Positions 1-10,660 of a DNA stretch of 64,000 bases are shown piece after piece. How positions within the stretch are numbered: position 1 is the first letter of the stretch; each line of letters starts with the position of its first letter. The position numbers were made by a program, and so were the translations under genes. Origin of the DNA: Mesostigma viride (Eukaryota; Streptophyta; Mesostigmatophyceae; Mesostigmatales; Mesostigmataceae); assembly GCA_009746045.1 (NCBI GenBank), contig RPFO01000418.1:1367582-1431581 (forward strand). Reading direction: 5' to 3'. The notes under the pieces were generated by a model, which was not told the origin of the DNA, did no database searches, and was given only the letters and a program-made list of their open reading frames with translations.

Positions 1-1000
1 AGGCTTGTGGCGGAACGCCGGCCGGAAGACCGGCTGACACCGCCAATTGTGGCGTAGCCTGTACTAGAGTGAACTTCAGGCACGGCCACCCTGTGGCGAA
101 ACGAAACTACAAAGTAGAACAGCACGGCCAAATTGTGGCTTCTTGGGTGCCCTGTCCAAGTGGGTGGCACCGCCACATTTTGCCAAAAAAAGTGCCACAC
201 CGCCACATTTGGCGGTGTATCGCCACTAAAAAAAACACTGGGTAGGGCATGTGCACGTGCTTGTTCCTTGTCAAGGGAGGGACACAACAGGGTATGTGGG
301 TGGTTTTGCTGGTTCCTTGCCATGGGAGGGACGTAATAGGGTAGGTGAGTGCACGCATCATTTTTTTCCTTATTCTCAGCCCATCAACTAGAACTTTCAG
401 CTGCCAGTCCTCACTAGTCTACGACCGTAACTGCATTCGGGTTCATGTTAAATACGTTGCGTTTTTCTTGGACGGCATGGAAGATGCTGTCATTTTCAAG
501 AGAGGGATGCACGTACGTATTGGTGGTGGTGCACGCATCGTCCCTTTTCTTACTAGTTGCCTGTGTACTAGAAATTTCAACTGCTATTCCTCGCTACCGT
601 ATGGCCGTAACTGCATTCGGGGCATTTTGCGTTTTTTATGAGTGCGTGACAGTTGCTGTCTTACTTGGACAAAGGCGGAATGAACTGCAGGCAATCCGGA
701 ATGATTAAGACGGGAAGTTGGTCAACTCGCACCAAAAGCGGAGCCGCCACATGGACGGCGGTACCTTTCAAATCAACATGGGCGATTACCCCTGGCCGAG
801 CGGACTTGAGGGTGACAACAGCTTCAAGACGCCACCCTCATCGGCCAAGGTTCTACTGCCGTAACGGCTTAATTTATTACCTAAGATGTTCCGTGAACTT
901 CATGTGCGTCATCTCCACGATTTCATCATGAAGCCCACGTTGACAACATCGGATGGAAGTGATTCGTGCAATTGATTATTAATGACTTCTTAAACATTTT
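1..1000. repeat. diverged short direct repeats, no gene
   Basis: No convincing coding sequence is present. Two layers of old duplication can be read by eye. A roughly 60-bp unit around 'GGTTCCTTG' plus 'GGGAGGGAC' occurs at about 241-300 and 301-350. A roughly 95-bp block that starts GTGCACGCATC and ends CCGTAACTGCATTCGGG occurs at about 345-450 and again at about 523-628. The first 220 bases repeat 'CCGCCA' and 'GTGGCG' strings. The small ORFs here are not conserved between the repeat copies. Confidence 0.6.
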
Positions 1001-1060
1001 AATGAAATGCCTAATTCAAAAATGCATCTTGAAAAGCACCATATCATGCAAGCCACTCAC

Positions 1061-1600
1061 CATAGCCGGGGTCAATGCATTTTAGAATTCGGGGCCATAA
1101 CCCGGACAGGCTGCGTTGTAGGCATGGGTTACTACTATTACTGGGGCATAACCGGCCCCGTAACCACCGCAGTAGCCAGGGTCAACTACTGGGCCGTAAC
1201 TACTGCAGGTTACGGGACGGTTGACGGACCCGTAACCAGGCCAGTAGCCAGGCCCGGTTATCAGAACTGGTCCCGTAACCATGCCGGTAACCCATCCCGG
1301 TTCTCAGAACTGGTCCCGTAACCATGCCAGTTTACCGCCCGGTAACTTCTACTTGGGCCGTAACCATGACCGTAACCCAGATAGGTTACGGGCATGGTTA
1401 CGGCTCCGGTAAAAGTTACCGCCCAGTAAACGTTCCGGTAACTATTACCGCCCGGTAACCATTACCGGCCGGTATTTAGTCTGTCGCGTTTAAGGTTACC
1501 GGCCGGTAACCTGGCCGGTAACCATAAACGTACATGGTTACTGGCCAGTAACCGCCCCGGTAACCTCAACCGGGGCGTTTACGCCCCGTAAAATTAACCG
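1061..1600. repeat. cluster of palindromic GGTTACC / GGTAACC motifs
   Basis: This stretch is dense in GTTAC and GTAAC words, many fused into palindromes such as GGTTACCGGCCGGTAACC. The words are interspersed with short unique spacers and are not a strict tandem array. The block abuts the truncated end of the retroelement pol at 1605. It could be a decayed subterminal repeat zone of another transposon, but no terminal repeat was found to prove that. Confidence 0.6.
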
Positions 1601-1604
1601 ACTC

Positions 1605-3073
1605 CTAGTGGTACTCAGTCACAACTGGTCTGACATGTGGCACCTGCACGCCATCTACTTCCTTGAGCTTGAGGACAAACATCAATCTGAGCAGCTGGTG
1701 ATCCTCCGGGAGGACATCCACAGGCTCTGCACAGTTGGCAACTATCCACTCATGCCCAGAAGCAATAAAGCCAAGAGTCCATGCCTTAGCCATCTTGGGG
1801 CTTTGCATCATCTCCACTAGCTTGCGCCAAGGTACAGGACTCGTTCCTGGGATCTGGTACCTCTGCACACCCAACTCACGTGGGTCAAACGTAGTAGGGA
1901 GGATCAGCAGGTCCCCAGCAATGGGCTCCTTTGTATCAGGACCCTCTGCCTCTAGACCCCTCACAGCCCTTACAGCCACACTAAGACCCTGGGAGTAGCG
2001 ATATCTCTGCAAGGGAAGGCGGCCCTGCCCTTCTAATGCTAGCTCCTCAGAGGATATCCTCACCCCTGGTAAGCACAAGAAGTTCTGACCTAGAATGGCA
2101 GGCCCCTGATACCCTTCAACCACACTGAACGTGGTGGGCACCCCCAGGATAGGCACACTCACTTCTCCCAAGATCTTCATGGACACATTCCCAGAGAAAT
2201 CAGACACAGCTAGGCAGCTAGGGGATGACCACTGCAAGCCTGCAGCATCCTCTACCCTTAGAATGGACACCTGTGAGTTGGTATCCACTTCTAGTGCTGG
2301 TGCCCCACATGACCCCCATCCCGTGAGCTTAGATACCTTGGGATCACGCTTGCTGTTCTGCAGAGCTCGAATGATGTCCGCCATAAGCAGCCCCCTGGAC
2401 TGTGGTGCAGCCCTGGCCACCTCTGGCCTTGTGACAGACGTCTCAGCAGACTCCTGCTCACCCTCATCCATCCAGGACAGACCATAATCCAAGCATGGTG
2501 GGTTAGCATCTGCTGCCTGGCTCTCATCCTGCTCATCTCCCTCCAAGGGAGGATCAGGGCCGTCTTCAGGCCAGATTGCAGTTGGCCTTCTCTCCTTGAC
2601 GTGAGCCCAGGATAGCCTGTACACGTGCTTGGGATTACTCTCCAAAGCCACCAGACAAGAATGGTTAGCTTCCTCAACATGGGTTACCTGCCCATCTTGC
2701 CACTTGCCACGCTTGCCTGGTAATGACGGTTCCTTCCACATCCTGACCCTCAGTCCCACCTGGGGCCTCAGCATTTTCCAACCCTTGTCCTTACGCCTCA
2801 ATCTGGAAAACACCCTGTCTGCCTTCTTCAGGCAGGCTGCCACCACGTCCTGTGATAGCATACCAAACTGCAATGCCAGGGGAGAGACTGCCACACCATC
2901 ATAGTAATAGGTTACCCTGTGGTTAAGCTGCTCCTCAATCCCCTTACACCAAGCTGCTTTCTCTAGAGCTGATGCCACAACAGGCACACTCCTAGCTGCT
3001 AGCACCACTGTTTTTACTTCACGTATAGATCTCTCTACAGCTCCCTGCTGCCCATGGATTCCCTAGGGACCAC
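1605..3073 (-). pseudogene. retroelement pol, 3' part: integrase C-terminus, retropepsin-like domain, start of RT (truncated)
   Basis: The frame stays open upstream of the first in-frame GTG (3008). Just upstream it encodes a GAVERSIREVK stretch, which matches the third catalytic acid region of a DDE integrase. Residues near 80-150 (counted from 3008) look like the small beta-rich integrase C-terminal domain (LRPQVGLRVRMW). Near residue 242 comes VDTNSQVSIL, and near 304 comes AILGQNFL, the paired signatures of a retropepsin, with Asn where Gly is usual. The last 30 residues (LLRLMFVLKLKE) resemble the very start of a copia-type reverse transcriptase. Then the frame stops and the RT palm and RNase H are missing. 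A frameshift at about 3040-3070 separates this from the integrase core. Dead copy; the family call is by motif only. Confidence 0.7.
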
Positions 3074-3874
3074 TACCAACTTACAAGGAAGCTGGTCAGC
3101 CAGCTTGATCAAGCAGTCAAACTGCAAGTCAGCTTGCACCTTGGTGTACACCCCAAAGCCTGGCAACAAAGACTGGAGACCCATCAACAGCTGATGCTCC
3201 TGCATTCCAGGAAGAATGGTCAGCAACCTATATCTGCTAAACCTATCCACCCCCACCAACAGATACATGCCCCTGATGTGTTGGATGTCCACCTGGATAT
3301 CCCCCCGCTCTCTAGCAGGTTCTCTGGCATGGGACTGTGGGAGGCGAACAGCATTCTCCTGACAGACACAATTCTGAGCAGCTGCACTGCAGGCCTCTAG
3401 CAAAGGCTCCTTGCCAATCTTCCAAGCAAACATCTCTGCCTGCTTAGAGTGACCAAAGATATGGTGTAGAGTGTTTCCAGCCTGAGCATAGCTCAACCCC
3501 CTGTCAGCCTGGCTGCACAGAGAGGAACGTGACAAAGACTGTGTGCTTGGGATAGCACGACCCACCTGCTGTTCTCTTGCTCCAGGGACCTCCTCCAAGG
3601 TAGCTCGGCTCCCAGAGCCAGCCCCGGTTCCCACAGAAGCTGCAGGTCCTTCCAGTCTGGCGGCTTGACTCCCAGAGTCAACCCCAACAACTGGAGACCC
3701 TGCACCTGCCACAGGCACAGGGAATTCCACTGCTGCAGCAGCGTTATTGCAATCATTGAGTGGAAGCACCTCATCATTCCCAACCCCTTGCTGCTGCACA
3801 AGAGGGACACCCCCATTACTATGTACAACTGTTCGTCCCACTAGGGGTGATTGACTATTTACAGGGGACAACAT
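3035..3874 (-). pseudogene. retroelement integrase: zinc-binding region and catalytic core (frameshifted)
   Basis: ATG at 3874 lies seven bases after the gag stop, in another frame. Residues 1-130 are low complexity (Ala, Gly, Ser, Val). About residue 139 reads LHHIFGHSKQ, then a Cys-rich NCVCQEN, which fits the His/Cys integrase N-terminal zinc region. About residue 193 reads IQVDIQHIRG followed by LVGVDRFSRY, the typical first catalytic Asp and DRFSR motif of an integrase core. The second catalytic region is weak (QADLQFDC). The frame ends at a stop in the place where the coding register moves to the neighbouring pol frame, so the core is split by a frameshift. No protease motif stands between gag and this integrase, apart from an isolated VDSGSQ in low-complexity sequence. 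Confidence 0.7.
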
Positions 3875-3880
3875 CTCAAG

Positions 3881-5131
3881 TCATGGCTTACCCACCTGGC
3901 CAGAGCCTGCTCCAGCAGACTTGGCCTGGTCTGGGCAGTCACGTCGCCAATGACCCGTCCTGCCACATCCAAAGCATTTGTCATCCTTCCCAGCAGCAGC
4001 CTTCTTCAGGCCACCCTGGTTCTGGCTGCTCTGACTGGCCTGGGTGCCCTGGCCCTGGCTCTTGCCTTGCCCTTGGCCACCCTTGTTCTGCTGACCACCC
4101 TGGTGACCACCAGCCTGCTGCTGACCCTTGCCTTTGGATCCCTGCTGCTGGCCCTTGCCACCCTGGTTACCATTCTGCCTGCGCCTGTTAGCCCTCTGAC
4201 GCCTACTAGGTCTGGTTTCTCCCTGAGCACCCTGCCCAGGGGCGTCACCATGGACCTGATGAGCGGAGGCTGAAGGGGCACCAGTCACCTGGATTGCCTT
4301 GCAAGCAGCATTGTCAGATGGACGGATATTGAAAATAACCTTTTGCAAGGCTGGCCACGTCCCATCTGTCTGATCAGCAAACATCCTAGCTGCATTTCTC
4401 CCATCCACACTCAGCCCCATGCGATCCAGGAAGTAATCTGCCACTGCTCTATCAGTCAGATTGAAGCCATGCTTGGCCCCCTTCTCCCTGATGCGTGTGA
4501 GCCGCTGCAGCTCCTCAGCTATTGTGCCCTTGATCTCAAAGGTATCATAGCTGAGCTTATAGTGATTAGTGAGGTTGAGTACCTTATCAGAAAACTCCTG
4601 ACGTAGGCCCTCTAGGAACTGAGACCAAGTCAGCTTGTCCTTGACAGCCTGCCTAGCCTTGTCCCTCACCCTCTCACTTGAATCCCTATTAGTCGTGGAT
4701 GTGTGGAATACCTGCACAAGGTTGACAGTGGGATCTACAGAGCATGAAACTAGCTCCATATCCTCCAACCACTTGTCTAGCTCTTCCTGTCCCACAGGAG
4801 GCTTGAGAGGCTTCTGGCCATTCATCACAGCCACAGCACTCATATGAGGTCTAGTCCCAGGCAAAGCACGAGGGTCACTGCCAATGACAGCAGCTCCTAC
4901 TGGTGCTAATGGCGCAGGAACATGAGCTGCAGGAACACCAGACGGAGGCACACATGGTCTCTTACCAGGTGCTTGCCGTTCAGCATCATTCTGGCCCTCC
5001 CCCGTCAGCACCACGCCGTCGGTTGGCCACCCTGCACGCTCCTCCCCTTGTGCCACCTCTTTCCTCTTCCGGTTGGACGCCCTCCTGCCATTGACGCCCT
5101 CTGCCGTTGGGATTGCCTGTCCCTCTGGCAC
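3881..5131 (-). pseudogene. retroelement gag with CCHC zinc knuckle
   Basis: 416-codon open frame. The first third is polar. The middle (from WLEDMELVSCSVDP to ADQTDGTWPALQKVIFN) is a helical capsid-like region of retrotransposon Gag. It is followed by a Gly/Gln/Lys-rich nucleic-acid-binding stretch and one zinc knuckle, CFGCGRTGHWRRDC (Cys-x2-Cys-x4-His-x4-Cys), close to the C-terminus. The frame opens with GTG, not ATG. An ATG at 5177 lies in another frame, so the true N-terminus is probably lost to a frameshift. Coding sequence for integrase follows on the same strand after seven bases. Confidence 0.8.
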
Positions 5132-5289
5132 GACGTTGGCGGGGCTCCCGTGTCTGCCCTTGCCTCACCCCCGCCATCCCCCGCTCCGCCCCGCTCCCGC
5201 TGCCGCCCCGCGCGTGTTACGAAGCATTATAGAATACCACAGAAAACACACGCAGATATGGCCGCTGGAACCCACTCAGGCTCACGCAC

Positions 5290-7197
5290 TTACTCCAGAC
5301 GAGGCCGCCTCCTGGCTTGCACTCGCCTGCCCCTCCTCACGGTCTGGACGCTGCTCAACACCCTCAGCAACCGTGTGGCTGCTGCTGCCTCTGCGACAAT
5401 CTGGAGGTCTGGGTTAAACTCTCCCAGCACGCAGGTCACAGGTCGCCCGTCTTCCTTGCGTTCGACTGGATGTTGTGTCTCGCCTGGGTTGCGATGCCAA
5501 GCAAGATTGCGCAACCACCGCTTACCGCCGCCGACAGCTCGTTCTGCTCGCCTCGGCCGTAACGGTCGTACTCGTGAGTCGCCTCACGAGGGATATGCAG
5601 ATCAGCTCTCTGCCTTGCCTCGTAGGTCTCGGTAGTGCCGTCGCCCTCGTTTATCTGCTGGGCTGAGCGCTTGACGGAGCCCTCTGGCTTGTCAGTCCAC
5701 TCAAAATGGACGTCTTCAGGCGTCTTCTCGACCCCTGCGACAATCTCCACCTCCGGACCCCACGCAGTGGTGGTTTCCGGCCTCGGTGTATCAAGCCTGA
5801 GTATACCCCGAAAGGCTGCGTGGTAATATAGAACCTGTCTGCGTACCCTCTCGACTCTTGCAAAAGGACAGCAACAAGATTCTCAATGGTTTGGGCAAAT
5901 ACCTCGCCGTGCTCCAAGGATTTACCGTCTCCCGAGCACGCGCGTTCCGGATGATGTCGGCGTCTGGTACCCCCTCTCCTAGCACTGCTGTCGCCACCCA
6001 GTGGTTAAACAGTCGGGTGCTGCCGAGCGCTGTTGCCACAATCTGGCTAAGCGCCTCCCTGGCTAGGTCGAGACCGGCAAGCGTGATATGGGCGCCCTGA
6101 TAAGCGACCTCCACACGATTAGCAGTTTCAGCTAGCGCGTCACGTAGCGCACCAACTCTTCCACCGCCACTCGCCCCGTCTCACCTGGAGAAATCACGAC
6201 GCGAGCCCGTTGAATAATCGGGTCCGCCGCCGCTGGCCTGTTGCCTCCCCCACTCACCGCCACCCACCCCTCTTCTGCCAAGTGCCTCGCTACGTAGGCC
6301 GCTTGCACGAATGTTGGAGCGTTTGCTTGGTTACGGTAGGGGAAAAACGCTTGCGCGTCTCTCTGCTCGTTCGCCTCACCAGCACCGTGGCTGCTTGACG
6401 ATGAACCAGACATGAAAGCGTGGAAGCAATAGTACGATTTGTGCAGCAACTCGTCAGCAGAGCTTGTGAGCTCCTGGTCCTTGCCGGCTGGAATGACCCT
6501 AGGCTGCTGGCTAGCAACCTTTATCCTCACACCAGGCCTACGACCCTCGATAGGCTCGCCACTCGTCGTGACGACCAAGGTTCGTGTGTGAAGACGCTCG
6601 TTGCCTCGTTGAGCCTCGAGCTATATGCAACCTCGTTCCATCCTTGTTCCTCGGTCATGAGCAACGCTGGGCAACGCTACATTGCCAGAGCCTCGTATCG
6701 CTGCCTTGCATCCTCGTTGCAGGCAGCATACAGGAATCTCTGGCTATCCTGTGTCTAGGACAGCACAGGACCTGCCACAGTCCTGCAAGGACTTACATCC
6801 TCAGTTGCAGACCTGCTGGCTGGTTACTGGCTTCTACTAGCCACAGTACCGTTGAGCCCTCAGTACACTGTGTCCCAGTCACGTGAGAGTCCAGGCTAAG
6901 CCTGTGCAGGCACGGCCTGCCACGTGTCCTGTCCACTATGCCCTGAGTGTGCACCGCCCTCGCCCACCGGTCGGCAGTACTTCGGGACTTGATAACTTTC
7001 TCGTCCCTTGTCTGTTCTAGGCGGTTGACACGGCGTTGGAAAGGTCTCCTCAACCTGCATCCATCTACTGAGCACATTGGTGCCCCAATATGCTAACTGT
7101 TGGCGGAGGGCGTGCCCTCCGGCGTGAGTCGGGGGGATGTGCGCCTGGCAGGCGCCTTCCCCTTGTTGTTGTTGTCGTTGACGTTGTTGGAAGCCAT
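5290..7197 (-). pseudogene. decayed reading frame upstream of gag, multiple frameshifts, family unknown
   Basis: A coding-like series of open pieces runs down the minus strand, each stopping where another frame takes over. In transcript order they are 7197-7093 (starts MASNNVNDNN, ATG at 7197), about 7077-6793, 6578-6132, 6114-5791, 5917-5651, 5750-5436 and 5514-5290. Adjacent pieces overlap or abut and differ in frame, as expected for one long gene hit by small indels. The first piece is basic and Pro/Ser-rich, like the N-terminus of an algal retroelement Gag. The central pieces are polar and helical, with no motif I recognise. It may be the 5' part of the gag-integrase element downstream or an older separate element. 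A spliced host gene is less likely because good GT-AG pairs were not seen. Confidence 0.45.
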
Positions 7198-8033
7198 TTT
7201 TTTTTGTTTTTCGGAAAAATAAAAAAGCTTTTCAGTCCAAGTTGGAACGAGTCTAACGACGATGGACAACTGCCGAAAGCTGAAATGGAAGGATGGTTGT
7301 ATTAGCAATAATACAATGAGAGTAGTGTAAGCTTGAGGGCTCAGAATGGAACGTCTGGGCAAACTCGGGTGCTGCGGCACTCCCCAGTGCTACGCCTATA
7401 TGCCTATGGCAGTGCTACCTGCAGCACCTACCAGTGGACAACTGTACACTGCAATGCCATGCGACCACGTCACTAGCATCAACTACACTCGGCCCGTCAG
7501 ACCCGGATAACCCGGATCTGGCGGGTCGAGCTAGAGTCTAGGCACAGTCTGGCACTAACCGCACATCAGTCCACATGACACCTCAGTACCTTACACCCTG
7601 CCGTACAGTACTGAGGTGTCCCGCTCAGCCGCGGTAGGCAATACGCGGCGCGCAGGCCGGAAATCCGTGTGTCAGCCTAAGCATCTCATCTAACTAATTT
7701 AGCTGACAAAGTTGAGACGCAGGTGGCGAAGGCGGCCCCGGCGAGCTACGCATCCATGGCTAGCTGAATGTCATTCGATCAGGACATCGCAAATGCCACC
7801 TCCTAGGCGGTCTCCCGGACCTTTGCCGACTGGGACACCAAAGTCTGAGCGCCGCGGCCGCACCATTATCCTCCGCAATTAAGGTGGCGGCCCTTCCCCA
7901 CTGAGGAGACGGGGCTGGGCCTACGCCTCAAGGTACATTGAGAAGAAACTCATCACCCGCTTCCGCCTATAATAGAGGACAGTGTCACAATTGACTCCAT
8001 CCGCCGCCTACCGGGGGGCGCGCAGACGCGCCG
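7198..8033. other. no gene seen
   Basis: Non-coding sequence between the decayed minus-strand retroelement and the plus-strand LINE remnant. Apart from the 13-bp-arm hairpin listed separately, I see no RNA gene, long terminal repeat or open frame here. Confidence 0.5.
7577..7620. repeat. perfect 13-bp inverted repeat (hairpin)
   Basis: GACACCTCAGTAC at 7577-7589 is followed after 18 bases by its exact reverse complement at 7608-7620. There is no T-run after it and no gene directly next to it. It may be a transposon end or a structured RNA. Nothing in the context decides. Confidence 0.6.
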
Positions 8034-8315
8034 GTGGCCGGCGCCCCATCAGGCAAGCACTATATACCAAGGAGCAGGGGCAAGCACTATATACGGTCAA
8101 CACCGGACCGGTCCAAGCTACCACGGAGCTTGGGTTGTCAAGCCTCGATGACGATCGATCTGACCCCGGAGCAGCTCAGCGCCCGCAGGGACCGGTTGGC
8201 ACAGGAGGGCGCAAAGAAGGCCCTCGCTGACCGCACAAAGAAGGTACGGCTGCGGTGGAAGGACAGCGCATGGAAATTAAATGGATGTTACCTCGCGGGA
8301 GGTCCCCACGCCTAG
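8034..8315 (+). pseudogene. LINE ORF1 protein, C-terminal end
   Basis: The last 55 codons (from ATG 8148) read MTIDLTPEQLSARRD and so on, ending with a stop at 8313-8315. The DLTP(E/A)Q..RR pattern followed by a Lys/Arg-rich strand and LNG is the C-terminal domain of L1-type ORF1 proteins. The same pattern is seen in the minus-strand ORF1 at 16,918-18,268 (DDDLTPAQQRRRELW). Upstream coding is degraded. The ORF2 endonuclease of the same LINE follows about 450 bases downstream on the same strand, which is the normal ORF1-ORF2 order. Confidence 0.6.
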
Positions 8316-8777
8316 GGCGGACACGAGGCGGGGTAGGGAGTAGGCCCTCCCTGCCGCACCCCACACGGCGAGCGCAGCTATACCGGGGGATTGGCTGGTT
8401 AATCCACCCCCCGCACCCGTCGTCCGATGGCTGGGCGTGTCTCAATGGATCGATAGCTTGATCTCACGGACGACGCAACGGGTCAAAGCCGCCACCTTTA
8501 TTGCCAACTTCGCAACAAGGAGCGCCTGCTGGCTTTTGCCACCCGGCACTCTCAAACAAGGTAATAATGCTGCATTCTTTGACCCCGACGGACTAGGCGA
8601 GCAAGCCGCCCCGCTCGCTTGGAGGATGCCATATGCGCGTTGAAAAGTCACTACTGTTATCTCACGCCGCACACACCCCGGCCCGCCAGCCTCTCCCCAC
8701 CCCCCTGCCGATACCGCGGGTCCCCGGCGCCCCTTGCTGGGTCAACGCCGGCACCACTCGCTTCGCATCGCTACCTA
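8316..8777 (+). pseudogene. LINE ORF2, N-terminal start up to the CACTA insertion
   Basis: This is the spacer and first codons of LINE ORF2. The piece ends with codons for RIATY at 8763-8777. Joined across the transposon to the right flank at 13,190 it continues N-I-R-T-L, which is the opening strand of an APE-type LINE endonuclease, with the catalytic Asn first. The reading frame is interrupted by stops upstream, so the copy was probably already dead or decayed after insertion. Confidence 0.6.
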
Positions 8778-8789
8778 CACTAGGAACTC

Positions 8790-9130
8790 AGATTCTGAGA
8801 ATTTTCTCAAAACCCTCAATTTTCTCACCTTTTGTGAGAATTTTTTGAGAAATTTGAGAAAAATCTCAATTTTTTTCCGCAAACGCTAGGCAAAAAATCT
8901 CACCAGGGTGAGATTTTGGTGAGAAAAAGGGGGTTTTGGTGAGATTGGGGTGAGAAAAAACCCTTAAGTGAGAAAAAAGGTGAGAATGGGTGAGAAAAAG
9001 TCCGAAAAATTGAGAAAATTGAGAAGTTTCTCACCAACACGAGAAAAATCACTAACACGAGAAAAATCACAAGTCAACGTGGTGAGAAATTTCTCACCAA
9101 GAGTGTAACACGAGAAAAATCATGAGCTTT
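8790..9130. repeat. CACTA left subterminal repeat zone
   Basis: Many copies of GTGAGAAAAA, TTTGAGAA and TTCTCACC in both orientations, with A/T-rich spacing. In EnSpm-type elements such arrays are where the accessory transposition protein binds. Here that role is inferred from position and repetition. Confidence 0.75.
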
Positions 9131-9277
9131 ATTTCATTAAGTCCTTAACGTGAAAAAAAACTCAACACCACTTTGATATGCATTATAGGGTGCACAAAGG
9201 TGCAATTAATATAGGGTTGTCATACAATATAAAACAGCACATCATTCCATAAACAATGCTGTCATGCCCAAATTAAA

Positions 9278-10366
9278 TCAATAGTCATCTTCTTCAGAAC
9301 TGCTGTCCGAGGGGTTGCTTGCATCAACATCATCTTCTGATGACATAGTGTCATCCCCACTAGTGTCGCAATAGTTCACAGCTTTACGCTGCCTTCCACT
9401 GGCCCTCTTTGCCATAGGGACCTCCTCAATTACAACGGTGGGCTGGCTAGGTCCAGCATCTGTGGGAGCACCACGCTTGCGGCTGCGCCCTCGAGCAGGT
9501 GCCTTGCCAGCGCGGCGCACCACGTCGCCATCACCTAGGTCTGCCGCTGCCACCTTCTTCTTCTTGGACCCCTTCTTCTTGCCTTTCTTCTTGCCACTAG
9601 GCGGTGGCGGTGGCATCGGCTCACCCTCCTCAATCACTTCAAACTGCGGCATGGTGGGGAAATCTGCTGCCACGCTGTGATACACATGGTTACTGAGGGC
9701 AGATTGCGCCTGATGTGCCATGCTCCATGGCAGTTTGGCAGGGATTACCACCATTTCGGGAGCATAGCATTCATCGACGACATACCCAACTGAGCTCACT
9801 GCACCTGGCAACACAAGGCGCGACGACCTGGGGGCCTGTGCGCTGCTGATGACCACCAACCTCTCGTGGGGCAGGTGAGCGACATGAAGGCGATCAAAAA
9901 GCTCCACCTTCAACAACAGCTGCCATTCCCAGCCCCCTCGTGGGTACTCTAACCTGGCCTTCAGAATGTGTGTAATGAAACCAAAGTCTACACCGCCCGG
10001 GCCATGCACCGCAACTCCCGCATTCTTGTGCCGCTTTCCCTGGGATTGGTCCGCAGCCTCCGTGCGGTAGTTGAACCCGTGTATCCTGACTTTGTGGAAA
10101 GAATCCGCGTAGCGCTTCACGCCCCCACACGCCGCTACAATGCCTTGCGGCACAAGCGGCGTCAGGTTTAATGATGCCCATGCAAGCACGTTGAACGTTG
10201 TGTCAGCACAGCGATCTCGCCTGCATTCAAAGAAACGCACACCGATAACCCAGCAAAGAGTATTATTATTGCAAGTATTGGTTATTAAAAAAAATAGAAC
10301 AGATACAACACAGGACGCTTTTACTGGCGGCAAGATCATGGCACCCGGATGGGTAAAACCAAACAA
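9278..10366 (-). CDS. CACTA transposon protein with DUF4216-like segment
   Basis: An open frame of 362 codons that opens with TTG, so the true start or splice entry is unknown. About residues 80-170 read VRIHGFNYRTE, then NAGVAVHG, VDFGFI and, near the end, VELFDR. This order resembles DUF4216 of plant CACTA TNPD/TNP2-type proteins (GF.F.T, NSGV, D.YG, LF.C.WFD). The rest is a Pro/Lys-rich linker with a poly-Lys block (GKKKGKKKGSKKKK), likely nuclear targeting, then a Ser/Asp/Glu-rich acidic tail ending SSSEEDDY. The frame is uninterrupted inside the element, suggesting fairly recent activity. The catalytic transposase region is not present here. Confidence 0.6.
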   Translation of the reverse strand: MFGFTHPGAMILPPVKASCVVSVLFFLITNTCNNNTLCWVIGVRFFECRRDRCADTTFNVLAWASLNLTPLVPQGIVAACGGVKRYADSFHKVRIHGFNYRTEAADQSQGKRHKNAGVAVHGPGGVDFGFITHILKARLEYPRGGWEWQLLLKVELFDRLHVAHLPHERLVVISSAQAPRSSRLVLPGAVSSVGYVVDECYAPEMVVIPAKLPWSMAHQAQSALSNHVYHSVAADFPTMPQFEVIEEGEPMPPPPPSGKKKGKKKGSKKKKVAAADLGDGDVVRRAGKAPARGRSRKRGAPTDAGPSQPTVVIEEVPMAKRASGRQRKAVNYCDTSGDDTMSSEDDVDASNPSDSSSEEDDY

Positions 10367-10660
10367 ACTAGATATTAATTACTAGGGCTGGCTTTGTGAC
10401 AGTAAAACATGATTGCATGGCTAATCCCAAGGCGCCTTTCAATAGGACTGAATTAAAAAAACCAAAGCAGACGGCGTAAGTAGCATTTGCAAAAAACAAG
10501 GCTCACCAGTAGGCCTCGTCGCCATTCGCAGGGTCGCTGTAATCAGCCTTGGGAAGGGCATCTTCTACCAGCAAATCCCTTGCCGCGTTGTGTCAGCACA
10601 GCGATCCCCCCTGCATCCAAACAAAGGCACACCGACTGATAACCAAGCAAAGAGTATGCA
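10190..10660. repeat. 75-bp direct duplication inside the CACTA element
   Basis: A segment containing GTTGTGTCAGCACAGCGATC and AAGCAAAGAGTAT-like endings is found at about 10,195-10,262 and 10,586-10,655, differing by small substitutions and a short insertion. The first copy overlaps the upstream coding end of the DUF4216 ORF, so the second is a non-coding duplicate of a coding or splice-proximal region. Confidence 0.6.

Noticed and set aside
3660-3690. VDSGSQ as the retroelement protease between gag and integrase
   Set aside because: The motif stands alone in Ala/Gly/Val-rich sequence without the following strands or an ILG motif; the better retropepsin match lies downstream of the integrase.
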